Source of the DNA: Ichthyophonus hoferi
Lineage: Eukaryota; Opisthokonta; Ichthyosporea; Ichthyophonida; Ichthyophonidae
Length of the DNA: 23,229 bases
Reading direction: 5' to 3'
Assembly (NCBI GenBank): GCA_002751075.1
Contig: NAOQ01000018.1
Coordinates: 58,740 to 81,968, forward strand
The notes under the pieces: model-generated
What the model was told of the DNA's origin: nothing
Database searches by the model: none
The model's input: only the letters and a program-made list of their open reading frames with translations
Translations under genes and position numbers: made by a program
Shown: piece after piece, positions 1 to 11,304 of the stretch
Layout of the letters: every line of letters starts with the position of its first letter
Numbering within the stretch: position 1 is the first letter of the stretch

Positions 1-28
1 AATAATTATAATAATAATAATAATAATA
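1..28. repeat. (ATA)n microsatellite at window edge
   Basis: Nearly pure ATA/AAT triplets from the first base to about position 28. It may extend to the left of the window. Confidence 0.8.
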
Positions 29-1870
29 AATTTAAAGTATGTAGCTGAAGTATGTCCTTTTATTAAAAGTGCGTATAAGGCGTATGATTGGCAGGGTTTC
101 TATTTAACCAATAGATTAAATTTCCGTATAACTATTTATGGAACTAAACTGCATTTATTAGTAATTAATAATTAATAACAAATGCGACGAAATCTGTATG
201 GCACAGCTTTAGGTTTTATTACATACTATACCGCATTGATTGTGTGTATAATCGTTCATACAGCGTTGTTTAGAATAAAATAATAAATAATAAGAAAATA
301 CCAATATTTTCATTTATAAACCGAGGAGTAGCTTATTTACGATTAGTTATTAGTATTTTTTAAAACAATTGGTGGTAATTAACCCTATATAAACATGATG
401 TGCTGAAATGAAATAAAAAGTTGTTACTTAAAGGTTAGCGGGTCATGCCACCGATGCGTTGTTTTTGTGTATCGAAGAAGATAATATGCCTCTGTGTGTA
501 ATATCAAAAGGAAGAGGTGAACAATGGGTGGGTAAGAGGTGAAAACTATGCCTTACGTGCAGAGAGATAGAATAATCCTGATAATGGAAAATTGATGTAT
601 TAAGTATAAATAAGTACATGTGTATGAGACAAAACTAATATTATATAGGCCGGATAAAAAGTTAATAGATACAATAATATTATAAAACTAATGTAAACGC
701 ATTAATCTCAAAAATAATCCTATAGTAGTAGTATTTAAAATGCCCTGCGTAAAATAATGATATTTTAATGTATTAACGACTTTAATATTAAATAAATGAA
801 CCCAATACAACAAATTGTTAATAAAAGGTAAATATATAGTGATGTACACCTAATAACATCTTTTATTCAAGTTAAGTAAAGTTGCAACAAAAATAGATAA
901 TAAAATTTCAAATACTGAATACATCTATTATTACTATATGATACCGTGCAATTAAAGGCCTTTATTAAATATCAAAGAGAATGAAGCCATTGGTAGGCTT
1001 AGTATGTAGATTTTGCGGCAAAAAAATATACATTAAAATGAACTTATGTATTGAGACTAAGTACTCTTTATAACTAAATTTATTAAAAACCTGCACTACC
1101 AAAAGAATTGAACGAGTCCGCTATAAAAAATTCAAATTTTAACTTTTTATTTATGGAAGAAACTGATGGCTAAAACAGCAACAGTCCATTCATTTAATAT
1201 AAACAACACGAAGATAGATTAACAGGTTGCGGGCCAATTTTTTTAAAAAATTCATATTTTTATTTGCAGTTAAACTAGAATATATACTCCAAGGTATTCT
1301 CTAGCTTACTACTTTCTTACTATTTTCTAAACAACCATGTAATAATTTAAGCCTTCAAGGGAGAAAATATAAACTAAGACCTAACAAGAGACGTACTGCT
1401 ATATCTTTGCTTAGAGCTACAGCAGAGAAGTGAAAGCAGGCCATCCATGAGAAAATGACAGTTAAATACTAATCAAAGGAAAAGTAGGCTAAGATGCTTG
1501 ACTTACACAGCCATACATTCGGCCGTGCCTTGCATTCAAAAGCGAGCCAACTTATCACCAACTAATATTAGCACCCTGCTAACAATTATTAAAACAAAAG
1601 AAAACCACCAGCTGACCTGCAGCTCATACATGAGTCGTTCGGTGCGTGCCATCTACATGATACAAACACACATCTTTCCCCTTCATACACAACAAAAAAG
1701 GTTCGTATGCCAACCTGAACATAATTTTTATGTTCCTATCAAGTTGGCATTTAATTAGCTAGATCTAATGAGAATTAAATTAAACTAGCCTAAATATAAT
1801 CAAAAAAAAAAAAAGTCAAAAAAGAAATAAAAGCATCTAATAATGTAATCATACAACATTATCCTGCTAT
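1..1870. other. AT-rich gene-free stretch downstream of the TENT5-type gene
   Basis: I see no convincing coding exon on either strand here. The open frames are short and AT-biased, with no recognisable motifs. The first ~28 bases are an (ATA)n microsatellite. The right end is the 3' flank of the minus-strand TENT5-type gene, whose stop codon is at 1877-1875. An ATTAAA hexamer on the minus strand (1755-1750), about 120 bases past the stop, is a possible poly(A) signal, but such hexamers are common by chance in DNA this AT-rich. Confidence 0.6.
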
Positions 1871-1874
1871 TTCC

Positions 1875-4800
1875 TTACACCCCAACAATACTTTCAGTAG
1901 TACTATCTGGAACCACACGAACTGCCTTGGGCCTTGTACCCACACGTTCTTTCGTATATCTTGTTCCTTCCCTTTCCTTGTGTGATTGTACATGGTGGTG
2001 ATTATCCTTTTTCTCCCGACTATGTGAATATGTATGCTGACTCTTACTCCTAGGGGAATGCTTCTGGGGCTTGTCACTTCGGGTCAAAGGAGTCTGGCTG
2101 TTGCGACCATTACTATCCTTACCTCGGGATTTGGAACTGGCACTACTATTGCGTTTACTACTACTCTTCTTGGTCGGAAGGGGTGGAAGAGGTTTCCCAG
2201 TACGCCATGCCTGTATATACTCAACCACCCATTTATTACCCTTCACAGAGGCTGCCTTCTCTGCAGTCTCTCCTTCTTCTGTAACCATGTGCACATCCGC
2301 TCCTCTTTGCAGCAGTGCCTGGACAATTTCAGCATGCCCGTGGTAAGCAGCATAATGCAGAGCTGTATATTTACCCATCCCTCCGGCCTGGTTAACCTGG
2401 GCTCCTAACTTATCCACCAATGCCGTAACACATTTCAACCGACCATGTTTAGCTGCAACCATAAGCAGCGTCTGGCCTGAACTATTGGCATTGCCAAAGA
2501 AGCCAAAATCATCTACGGAAATTATACCCATTTCAATTTCACGAAGGAGTCCCTCCAGATCATCTTTTTGCGCGACACATTGGCGACACCGGGAAAAGGC
2601 CTCTTCTTTTTCCTCGCGGGTGTGCGTCCTTCGAGGCATAGTAGGTTTGGGCCCGGTTTTTGGTGGTTCTGGTTCGTCATCATCTCTCTCGCTTAAACTA
2701 TCATCACCTACACTACTACCACAATCAGAAGAAGAGGCTGAAGACAAAGGGGTAAGCATTACATCAAAAGAAGCGGATACAGTGGAGGGATTAGTGGTGC
2801 ATGAAGTCTTGTCATTTCGTTCACAAGAGGCTGCAAGTATTACAGAGGTTGGGATGGGGAGATCTCTGTCTTTCACGGGTACTTTCATATCAGGGGTAGC
2901 GGGTGGGGAAGGATAGGCATCATCCTCTATACTGCACTGTTCACTAGAAAAAGAAGCCGGTGACTCCAGAGAGGACTCTTGCTCGTCAGTCTCAGGCTCT
3001 GAATCAGGAAATGATGGATCGAAAATGGTAATACAAGGAGGCAGATGGCCGTGGTTGGAATTTGTATGGCCAACGAGTGGTATATGCCGGGTCTTTTTAC
3101 CATGTGGTGTTGACTGCATTTCGGTAGGAGGGATGAGTTCAGGGGCCTGCTTGATGGAATACTGAACAAATCTAATCATATCAAGGGTTGCCACTCTATC
3201 TTGTTCCTCACGTGAGTAGTTAGCAATGGCTACGTAGAGATGTTCTAGGAACCGAAGAACAGATTCCTTGTCCCGGAAATGATGTGTGCGGAGATGGGCT
3301 GTAAGTGTGTTATACTGGAGGTCTGCGGTGGGAAAGTCTATGAAGAAACGTGTACACATAATACATTCAATTTTTGATATATCTCGATCTGTTAGTTCCT
3401 CTGGATGATCATAGTCTCGTGTGAGCAGGCGACAATATTTCAAAAGACCACCACCTCTTACTTCCTCTGGTTTATCAATACAGATAATTCCATTACCTAG
3501 ATGTGAAAGTGCTGTTTTATAGTCACCATATATAGAGACAGCGTATACAGAAGGCAACTGCATATCTTCAACGTCTGACTCGTACTGAAGAATATCATCA
3601 TTGAGAATAACTTGAAAAGAATCCATAGAAAATTCACACTGACGCCGCATATGACTGACAAACTTGAGCTCAACGTTGCGGCCACAATCGTTTCGCAAAG
3701 AGATAAGAGACCATACATCAGTGGTCTTGGTAGCCTGAGTATGGTAGTTAGGCACCTTGACTAGCTTGGACACGTACATGGATGCAAGCACATTGTTAGG
3801 GATGTTTTTAACATGTTGTTGAAGATCTTCGGGAAAGTAGGTTTTGAGAGTTTCCATTACGGTAGCGAGGAGAGTATCAAAATGCACTGACGCTTGTGTT
3901 ATATCAAAGTCGACATGGAAAAGCAAATCAATATCACTAAAATGTCCACAGCTATTATCTGTGGTATCATTGGTAGAGTCGCCAACCAGTACGACACTGG
4001 CCGCACTACCATTGAGGCGAACATCTTTAAGAAAAATCTCAGTGGGTTGGAGCTTTTGGACTATTGCTCGGATGAGATCTTTGGGTCTGTAAATATGTAA
4101 ATGTTAGAACTGGGATTATTCGAACATGATACAATTTGACTAACAACGGCACGTAAATGTAGATAATATAGCCACCTGGAAGAAAAATAAAGGCTATAAT
4201 AAAATGTATATTCTCTTATATTGTCTAGAAGACTCTGTTGCTTATATGTGCTTGTATAATACATGGTAAAGTCATAAAATGATGTGTCCATATTGTGATA
4301 TAGTTCGTAGAGAGAGTAGGGAGGTCATAAGTACGTCAATAAGCAAAAGTGTAAAGTTCTTTGCAAAAAGAAATTCGTTCATTGTAGTAACGGTGTGCCA
4401 AGAAAAAGTTCAAAGAAAAAACAACTGCATCATAAACGATAACAATAGCAAAAGCAAGTAAAAGACTAAAATAAAAATAAAATGATGGAAATCATGAACT
4501 ATTAAAAAAGAAGCTAACAAAGAAGGTAGAACTTGGAGACAAACACAATGAGGGTACACACGTTGACGGTAATTATATATATATTTTAAAATGGAAATTC
4601 ATACCAGAATAAAAGGGATAGATGGTAAAATAATGAAAGCTAAAATGTGGCAACAATAAAAATACATTTAAACGAAAAACTATTCAACTATTTGGATGGC
4701 TATATTGGACATGTATCACATGTAAATAATCTTTATACAAATATCTTCGCTCACAAGCATATAAAAGTAGATAGAAAATATAGCCTAAAATACTCGAAGA

Positions 4801-5279
4801 AATGATGTACAACCAAAATCAATAATAAACACGGCACTCTTAACTATATAAATATATAAACCACAATTATAATACGCAAGTCCACCAACTGACGAGTAAA
4901 GCAAGAAACCTTTTTAAGAGGAACAACACTAGATTACAACAACAACAACGACAACAAAAAAAATGACATTAATGTTTGGTACAATTAATTAACGTATATG
5001 TGAGTTAAACGTCATTAAACAGAGAGAAAGGACAATGACAGATAACTGTCAGAAAGTAAATATGGAAAGAAAAATAGTAACCAATGACATTAAGAACATG
5101 TAAGCGTATAAAGAAGACAGGTGTTAATAATAAAATAAGTCGTAATATATGTACCTCACATGAAGAGTAGGAAGACTAACACCTCCATCCACTACATATA
5201 TTTCTGAGAGCACTTCGTGGAGTCGTTCAACTTGCGACACTTCCAAGCAGTGGGCTTCACTATCTTTATCCAAATTCAT
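1875..5279 (-). CDS. TENT5: TENT5/FAM46-type non-canonical poly(A) polymerase fused to ankyrin repeats (2 exons, predicted 778 aa)
   Basis: Exons 5279-5155 and 4086-1875 join in phase (AG + A gives Arg42) into 779 codons including TAA. Residues ~15-360 match the TENT5/FAM46 core along its length. Visible motifs are SLPTLHVRP (~35-43), DVRLNGSAAS (63-72), FSDIDLLFHVD (91-101), WSLISL (167-172), GRNVELKFV (177-185), SIYGDY (226-231), RGGGLLKYC (252-260) and CTRFFIDF (286-293). Gly68-Ser69, Asp93, Asp95 and Glu181 fit the metal-binding catalytic set, so an active enzyme is likely. By family knowledge it would add A residues to mRNA 3' ends. Residues ~365-535 are an acidic Ser/Pro-rich linker. 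Residues ~579-670 hold about three ankyrin repeats (TALHYAAYHGHAEIVQALL is the clearest). The rest is a basic Ser/Lys/Arg/His tail with a PLPPLP motif. Known animal members are roughly 400 residues and lack ankyrin repeats, to my knowledge. The TTG at 3926 is internal, not the start. Confidence 0.93.
4087..5154 (-). other. Intron of the TENT5-ankyrin gene (1068 bp)
   Basis: Begins GTACAT and ends ATATTTACAG on the minus strand. A TTCTAAC branch-site-like heptamer lies about 20 bases before the acceptor. Phase is kept across the junction and the joined residues (TLHV-R-PKDLI) align with the family without a gap. The interior is AT-rich with no coding signal. Confidence 0.87.
5155..5279 (-). 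CDS. TENT5: First coding exon of the TENT5-ankyrin gene
   Basis: This exon encodes 41 residues plus two bases of Arg42. The ATG at 5279-5277 is the first in-frame ATG after an in-frame TAA eleven codons upstream, which decides the start. The reading VERLHEVLSEI...SLPTLHV matches the conserved N-terminal helix of FAM46 proteins (EQVSRLDEVL...FPTLxV), directly before the residues encoded at the start of exon 2. The donor is TGTGAG|GTACAT. The exon is too short to stand out as an open frame on its own. A plus-strand open frame over the same bases (5217-5477) is its shadow. Confidence 0.88.
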
Positions 5280-5617
5280 GCCGTTTTCTTTTTGGTATAT
5301 AAAATATTATGGGAAAAATTTGCTCAACCCAAAGTTAAATCTTTGTTGATAGTTATGCATGTACTTTTATGGTCTTTATATTTGCTAGGTCGTACCCCTG
5401 CGAAAATCAGAAGGGCATATGAAAGTGGCAAACTCAGAGACTCAGAGAAACTCAGAGATGCCCTGAATAAAAAGTGAATTGCAACTTTCTGGCGGCCAGG
5501 AAAGCTAGAGTGTGGGGGGGAATATACTACGTTCAACACATCGACAATAAGTAAAATATTATATTCCCTATTTAAAGAAAATAAAATACTGAGTAAATGT
5601 CAAACAATACAATCCAC

Positions 5618-5623
5618 CACGTG
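5618..5623. promoter_or_regulatory. CACGTG E-box upstream of the TENT5-ankyrin gene
   Basis: A palindromic CACGTG hexamer about 340 bases upstream of the minus-strand start codon. bHLH proteins bind this hexamer in animals. A single site can occur by chance, so a role is only inferred from its place in the 5' flank. Confidence 0.25.
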
Positions 5624-6639
5624 TCTACTAGCATAACATAATAAAAATAGTGCTCACTTGCCATTATCGTATTATAAAGTATACGTTGGGTTTGTAATCC
5701 ACGAAAACTGGTGGCTTGTTTTAATTATATACGTGTGTTAATTCGCTAGTTTAAATTTGGTTTGAAACTATCAATTGGCTAGTTAAATTTGTGGTTCCAT
5801 ATATGAATGTTTAAATAGTTCCGTCGTAGGTATTGGCTATACATCATGCAATTTAGTTAGTTCGCTCCTTTTTTGAAAGCAAGTTTCTTACGTAATCCCT
5901 TATCCATTGGTTAGATAACCTCCAGAGTCCATGCAAATGAAAAGATATCCTATGGCGTAGCATGAATATTTGGAATCATGCATGATATAAAGCGACTAAA
6001 CGTGTCGGATCTTGCAAAAGCAAGAACCAGTTGTGCAGTAACGTTAAGTAATGGGAATATAAAATTAAAATGATTCAATTGATACTAATCGTTAAAAATA
6101 CGTGGGTATTATCTAATAGGATGACCTAATACTCGCGTAAGCGACAGAGTAATAATTATCAGAGAAAAAAAATTATAAAAATAAATAGCGTGGCAGGTAT
6201 TATAATTGTTTGGGGAATACAGGGAGTACAAGTCAATGAATATTACATTAGGAGATAATAATCAGTCTGCTACACCACATGAATAATTCATTCCTAAGAG
6301 TTTTTTCGCTCGCCTTGTCAAACACGAAGGAGCCATACACTAATCAAGTTTATCCTCCGAACAATCAGCTGCATCTAATTGTAATTGGTAGACTACTCAA
6401 TATATAACTATCATTGATAAATAAAGTAAACAAATGTGCTCATAATTGAAAAACCAGAAAATTTATATTTATATTATTTTATTTTATTTAAATTTTTATT
6501 CCACTGGAAATCAACTCATTATATATCTGCACATGTCGATCACGAGGACGGGCTGTACAGGGATTAAACCTCGATGCGGAGTTAATTACTTATATTGGTC
6601 GGCAAATTTGCATATTAATGGCTCGTTTTATTTGATCTC

Positions 6640-6663
6640 CTGACATCACGTGTCCACGTGTCA
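6640..6663. promoter_or_regulatory. Paired CACGTG (E-box) near-palindrome
   Basis: Two CACGTG hexamers (6647-6652 and 6655-6660) are separated by two bases and flanked by TGACA on the left and TCA on the right, making a near-symmetric ~23-bp site. It sits about 1.4 kb upstream of the TENT5-type start codon, in otherwise AT-rich DNA. The pairing suggests a protein binding site. No gene assignment can be made from sequence alone. Confidence 0.35.
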
Positions 6664-7543
6664 TTTAAATTCAGCATGTTCTGAAAGGAAAAAGCACCTT
6701 TTGTTATTTTTGAGTATACTCCAATGTATTGTCTTGAATAGCCAACAAATTTTAAGTGCTAGTAAATAATAATTATTCAAAATATATGTTTTAAATAAAA
6801 TATTATATTGCCTAATTTAGTATGGCAAGCTAGAATATATTAGGAAATAAAGAGGAGAAACAGATTGTAGGCAGAGTTCAAATATGGCAATATTTAGGCT
6901 TATATGCAATCTATTAATTTCAAACGCGCTTGCATTGGGTAGACGGATCTAAAGATTCTGCAATATTTTATTATAGGATACACTTGCTCGAGATAATTGG
7001 AAAATGTTATCTTTTAGATGTCCAATAGTTTCCTTTGGTTTGGAGCGTGGTAAATAAATATTTTGTCATGTGTGATAAAGCAAATTTCTTATTTTGGAAA
7101 TATATACAACTAAATGTTATTAAGCCGACATTCGTGTAACGTAGATAAGGATCCTAAGAACGAAGAGTATCGTACGTAACTAGTATGACTTCCGGAGAAC
7201 TAGGTGTTTAATGTTTTCTTTTTATTTGAAAATTATTAAGGTTATAATTACAGAAAATTTACGTTTTATTCCATGATAAGACCTTATGCATCCCTTCACT
7301 ACTGTTACTTATTCTAATCTTAGTCGGGAAACATGAAAATGCACCCCAAACCCGTAAATACACATAATCGTCTGTATGCTTAAAAGAATTTATACTGATA
7401 AATACCTTCAAGGTTCTCATCTGTTTTAATTTTTATCAATGCCTAAACATTTTAATAGGCATGCGCAGAATGATTAATAAAAATAAACAGTGAAACAGTT
7501 GGCACAATTTTTTTTTCCTCTGGTAGGTTTCGGCAACAGGAAT

Positions 7544-7730
7544 CTGTTCTGCAGTTAAGAGCAACCCTGGAGTCGCCATCAAAACAAAATCGTTGAGTTT
7601 TACATAAGAAATAGTGCGTTTTGCAATCTATATAGCCTACTATTTACCTGTTCTGTAGTTAACCGTAGCCCTGAAGTCGCCATAAAAGCAAAATCCCTAA
7701 ATAAGATTTAAGAAATAGTACATTTTGAAA
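7544..7730. repeat. Two-copy direct repeat, ~83-bp units, period 104 bp
   Basis: Copy 1 spans 7544-7626 and copy 2 spans 7648-7730. Both open with CTGTTCTG(C/T)AGTTAA and share the order CCCTG(G/A)AGTCGCCAT, an A-rich stretch, AAATC, then AAGAAATAGT. The copies have diverged visibly, so the duplication is old. No coding frame is kept. Confidence 0.75.
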
Positions 7731-7846
7731 ATTCTTACAACTTACCAATTTACTTTATGTTTTCGATAGACCATTTGGAAATCCGAAAAGGGAAAATGTA
7801 ATAGAGAAAGTAGAAAGCCTACTATATGTAATATGCATGCTAAAAC

Positions 7847-7869
7847 GGGTTAAAATTTTTTTTAAACCC
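7847..7869. repeat. Small inverted repeat (GGGTTAAAA / TTTTAAACCC)
   Basis: GGGTTAAAA and TTTTAAACCC flank a short T run, giving a perfect or near-perfect stem of about 8-9 bp. No transposon ends or target duplications are evident around it. Confidence 0.4.
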
Positions 7870-9499
7870 TGTCAAGACTTACTTCATATTTGAAATCTAA
7901 GAAGGAATCTTTACGTTACTCAATAAAAACAAATATACAAATACACATGACCTATTATCCAATTAAAATCATTTAAAGGCAAGTTGATTGTTGTTACATT
8001 TATGTACTTGGTTGGTTATATTTACAAACTATGTTCAATAAAAGATGCTGATAAACCAACTAGCCGAAGAGTAGTTTTTTATACAGAAGCCAATCAGAAT
8101 TTTACGCATACTTTTTAGTTTTTCATCATCGTACGTATAAATAGTTCCCGGATAAAAACAAACAAACCGTTTTCAGTCGTCAATGTAAAAGCTTTTCCGA
8201 TGCCATCTAAAATAAAAGCATGGCAAGAGGGGATTTATTGTGACAGTAAATTTACCTAATTATCTGCTCCTAAATATACTCCAAAATCTAGCACTTAGAT
8301 TGAGCCGATTAGAGATCTAACTACTCAGATAAACGCTTACACCACGCTCATGAATAAAAGCGCGTGCTCAGAACCAGTTTGGAATGCTTAACTAGAGTTA
8401 GTATTTTTATTTAATGAACGTCAAGCAGAAAAATATTATGCAATATAGAGATAGTACAATAGTTACTAATCTCACTACATACCAGACTTCCAGTAGGTAT
8501 CGTTAGCTACAACATAAAGGGCTAACATTCTTTTAACTAATCTCAACCATATTTGAACAATCGATGTGACATCCATTTACCTGTCTGATAGAAATTTATC
8601 AACCAGATTCTTTACTAGAAAGCCAACTAGTCAAGCATACTACAGTTGAACCATTAGAAGATACCTACATCGTGTCCATCTACAATTCCAGTAATTTGGA
8701 TTTTAGCTATTGCATTACAAGGTAAGAAGATGAAAGCGTCTCTGTACCCAGAGTAATTGTATGTACTTCAAGCAGAGCTCACAAGGGCTCTGGCTCTTCT
8801 TTTACCCAGTGCCAACTATCTATATAAACCTGTAGTAGATAGTAGATAGGAACATTGTCCATCAAATAGAACTAAGTACGACAAATAGTGGGTTTATTTT
8901 CTAATACTCTGTTTATATGGCGACCCATTTGCTATTTTCTGATTAAGCCTTTAGATTTGTCTATATTTCTTTGCTATTGAGATGTGGACACAAACGAAAG
9001 ATTGGGATTTATATTCTAGCGCGGTGAGTAAGTCACATGTGTATTTATCAATGGTGAAATTATCAAATAAAAGGAATATATATAGAACAATTGGAGTTCT
9101 CTGCAAAAAACATTTAGCTGATTGGTCAAGCTTAGCATATGTACGTTTCGTTATGAGTGATAAAGAGTGTGGTACTTAATTCAACTGAAAAATCATGCCA
9201 ATCTTAAATATTATGACACACTGAACTGTCAAACCATTAGAATGGACGAATAAAGGCTTTTCCAGCAAAATCAACCTTTTAAAACAAAATGCTAGAACCA
9301 CTAGTAATGCTTACATTATATTCATCGACAAGTCAAGACCAGAGCATGGAATTTTGCTCAATTGCTCACTTAGTTGCTTTAACAGCATAAAGTTCTTAAC
9401 TAGACAAATGAAGAAAATCCTACTAATGATGCAATTGTTTTTTTTTGATGATTGCTATTGTTGTTGTAGCGATGAGTGGTTATTGTTCAAATCAATTGT

Positions 9500-10800
9500 T
9501 ATTTCTGCCATCAAATTCAATAATTTTAGCATTCTTTGATCTTATTGAAAAACGTTTTGCTTTGTGGCATCCATGAAACCCATTAAGAGTTGATGAGCGT
9601 AAGCAGGTGTCAGAATTGTCTCTTGCATTATAACTGTGTTGGGTGGCATTGTGGCCATGTTTACCTTTGCATTGGAAGTAGAAGCACATAGGTTGTGCTG
9701 TGCTAGAACTGTTTGGAATGTAGTCAGTACAGAAAACTGGTTATGTGTGGGGAAAAAAAGTTGTCTTCTGCTAAGGTGTAAAGTAGAGTCGTGTTTTAGA
9801 AGATTTGTTGAAGGCCCAATAACCTTACTGCAGATATTCTCATTAAAAATCTACTTCCCTTTTCTAGATTGATAGACGGAAAGATTTTCTAATTTGTTAA
9901 TGTCCCCCTAATTGTTTAATGTGGTCTTTAGGTTCACCAAATCTACACTTTTTGAACTTTAAGGGAATAGCACAGCCATATGTTCTGATTGAGTAGATTT
10001 AGTATCGATTGAAAGAGAAGTGGTGTTAGGACCGGCGAATTCAAAGTTAGATTTGAAGTGTACATGAATCCAGATGTATTATGCTAATAATGTTCATTAG
10101 CTTTAGATTGAATGCATTATGGGACATATTAATTAATAGGCAAATAGTTATGTGATTTCTTGAGAAGCTCACCAGGAATAGACCTTTTATTTTTATTATC
10201 TCGAAATGTTTTGTGGACGAGAAGGCTAGGCCGACCTTGTAGATAATCATTTATGCTGTGATTTGTACAGTGATTAAATGCTATCACAGCTAGCTCCTTA
10301 TATATCTACTAGGAGTTCTATTAAAGCTTGGCATATAACTCTGTTTCCTATAATCTACCAAATAATCAATAATAATCAACTCTTATTGTTTAGAATCCAA
10401 GTTTTGAGCACTTTAAAACGTTTATTAAGTATTATTGTGTTAGTTAATAGTTATTATTAAGAAATGTTTTTGACTCAGACCGAATCAGACCTAATGGAGT
10501 GATTTACAGGGTCAAAGTTTCTTCATTTGCATGAGGTAAGTTCTTGTTATTATATTCAATATGCTAAATTACAATTGTGATATCCTCTGCTGAATTTACA
10601 CCAACCCTTACTTTTGTTGAATCGTCGGCATCAATGGAGATAGATACTTTGTCAGTATCTACGGTAATTACCATAGTAGGATTCTGTGTATGCGGTGAAT
10701 GAAGATATGCTAATATATATATTGCTCTTGCTTTATTTTCTGTTTCTTGTTTAGGTTTCTTTTTGTACCTGTTCATAGTCTCTTTTTTAAGATAGCTAGG
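9500..10800 (-). mobile_element. Ty1/copia gag-like fossil
   Basis: On the minus strand the stretch ENKARAIYILAYL (about 10746-10700) resembles the KARAIIxLSL block of copia gag (UBN2-type) proteins. Further along, CFYFQCKGKHGHN near 9690-9650 resembles a gag CCHC zinc knuckle. Both lie in the same polarity, in the order expected for gag. It follows a putative LTR and a primer-binding-site-like sequence near 10.9 kb. The element is broken many times and old. The boundaries are approximate and the left end was not found. Confidence 0.4.
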
Positions 10801-10880
10801 TATTTTAATTTTTGTTTTTCTAATTGGATACCTGCCGATAGATTTGGTTTCTTGATATTTCTCCCACCTCCCCCACCCCC

Positions 10881-10896
10881 AGCTCTGACTAGAACC
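10881..10896 (-). other. Primer-binding-site-like sequence of a copia fossil
   Basis: On the minus strand this reads CGGTTCTAGTCAGAGCT, followed by a purine-rich stretch. It resembles the TGGTATCAGAGC-type primer sites used by many copia elements and sits just inside the putative LTR end. It is a resemblance only. Confidence 0.3.
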
Positions 10897-11304
10897 GTTT
10901 TTTTTTTATACATTTGTTTTTACCACCAGTGCTAGCTTTTGATTAAATTAAATGGAGCCAATCCTAAATATTCTTAGCCGCTAATACAATTCATAAAAGT
11001 TTACAGAGGCCCATTAGCGATGTCTGATCCTATCTTGATAAGGCTATACTAGTGTTTCCTTATTTGAATGGCACATTAGTTCTAATATAAACGTTTGCAA
11101 CCTATGCAATGACAAATCAACCTAAACTATGTGTTTATTTGTAGTTAACGGTTTTGTAACATAAAGGAATAAACTGCAACAAAAAGTTATTGAAAGCTTT
11201 GGTTCCAACACTATTATTTAAATTGCTCTTGGCACTCTGAAATTGTAGTCGATTTTTGGATCACTTGTAATTAGGATTTTTATTCAGAAATTCTGGTCGT
11301 AACA
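10897..11304 (-). repeat. Putative LTR of the minus-strand copia fossil
   Basis: On the minus strand it opens with TGTTACGACC directly after a short purine-rich AGGAGG, like an LTR start after a polypurine tract. That point is about 55 bp past the last recognisable pol residues. The ~408-bp length is similar to the LTRs of the element at 15.4-16.7 kb. A second clear copy was not found, although a 15-base match occurs near 16.9 kb. The left boundary is set only by the primer-site-like sequence. Confidence 0.4.

Larger units (their letters stand above)
5540..9490. other. Long gene-free AT-rich interval
   Basis: No open frame here shows a recognisable family or coding-like composition, and I found no exon pair that joins in phase. 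The left end is the 5' flank of the TENT5-type gene. Separate entries cover a paired CACGTG site near 6650, a two-copy repeat near 7.6 kb and a small hairpin near 7.86 kb. The right end borders LTR-element remains. Confidence 0.55.

Noticed and set aside
2034-2916. Several plus-strand open frames over the TENT5 exon
   Set aside because: They are antisense shadows of the long minus-strand frame, with no family resemblance.
5217-5477. Plus-strand 86-codon open frame with hydrophobic stretches
   Set aside because: It overlaps the first TENT5 exon antisense and has no recognisable motif. The minus-strand reading there is a clear family match.
6548-6585. Minus-strand GGTTTAATCCC resembling a tRNA B box
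   Set aside because: The flanks do not form a T-stem, and no A box or cloverleaf could be built around it, so neither a tRNA nor a tRNA-derived SINE is supported.
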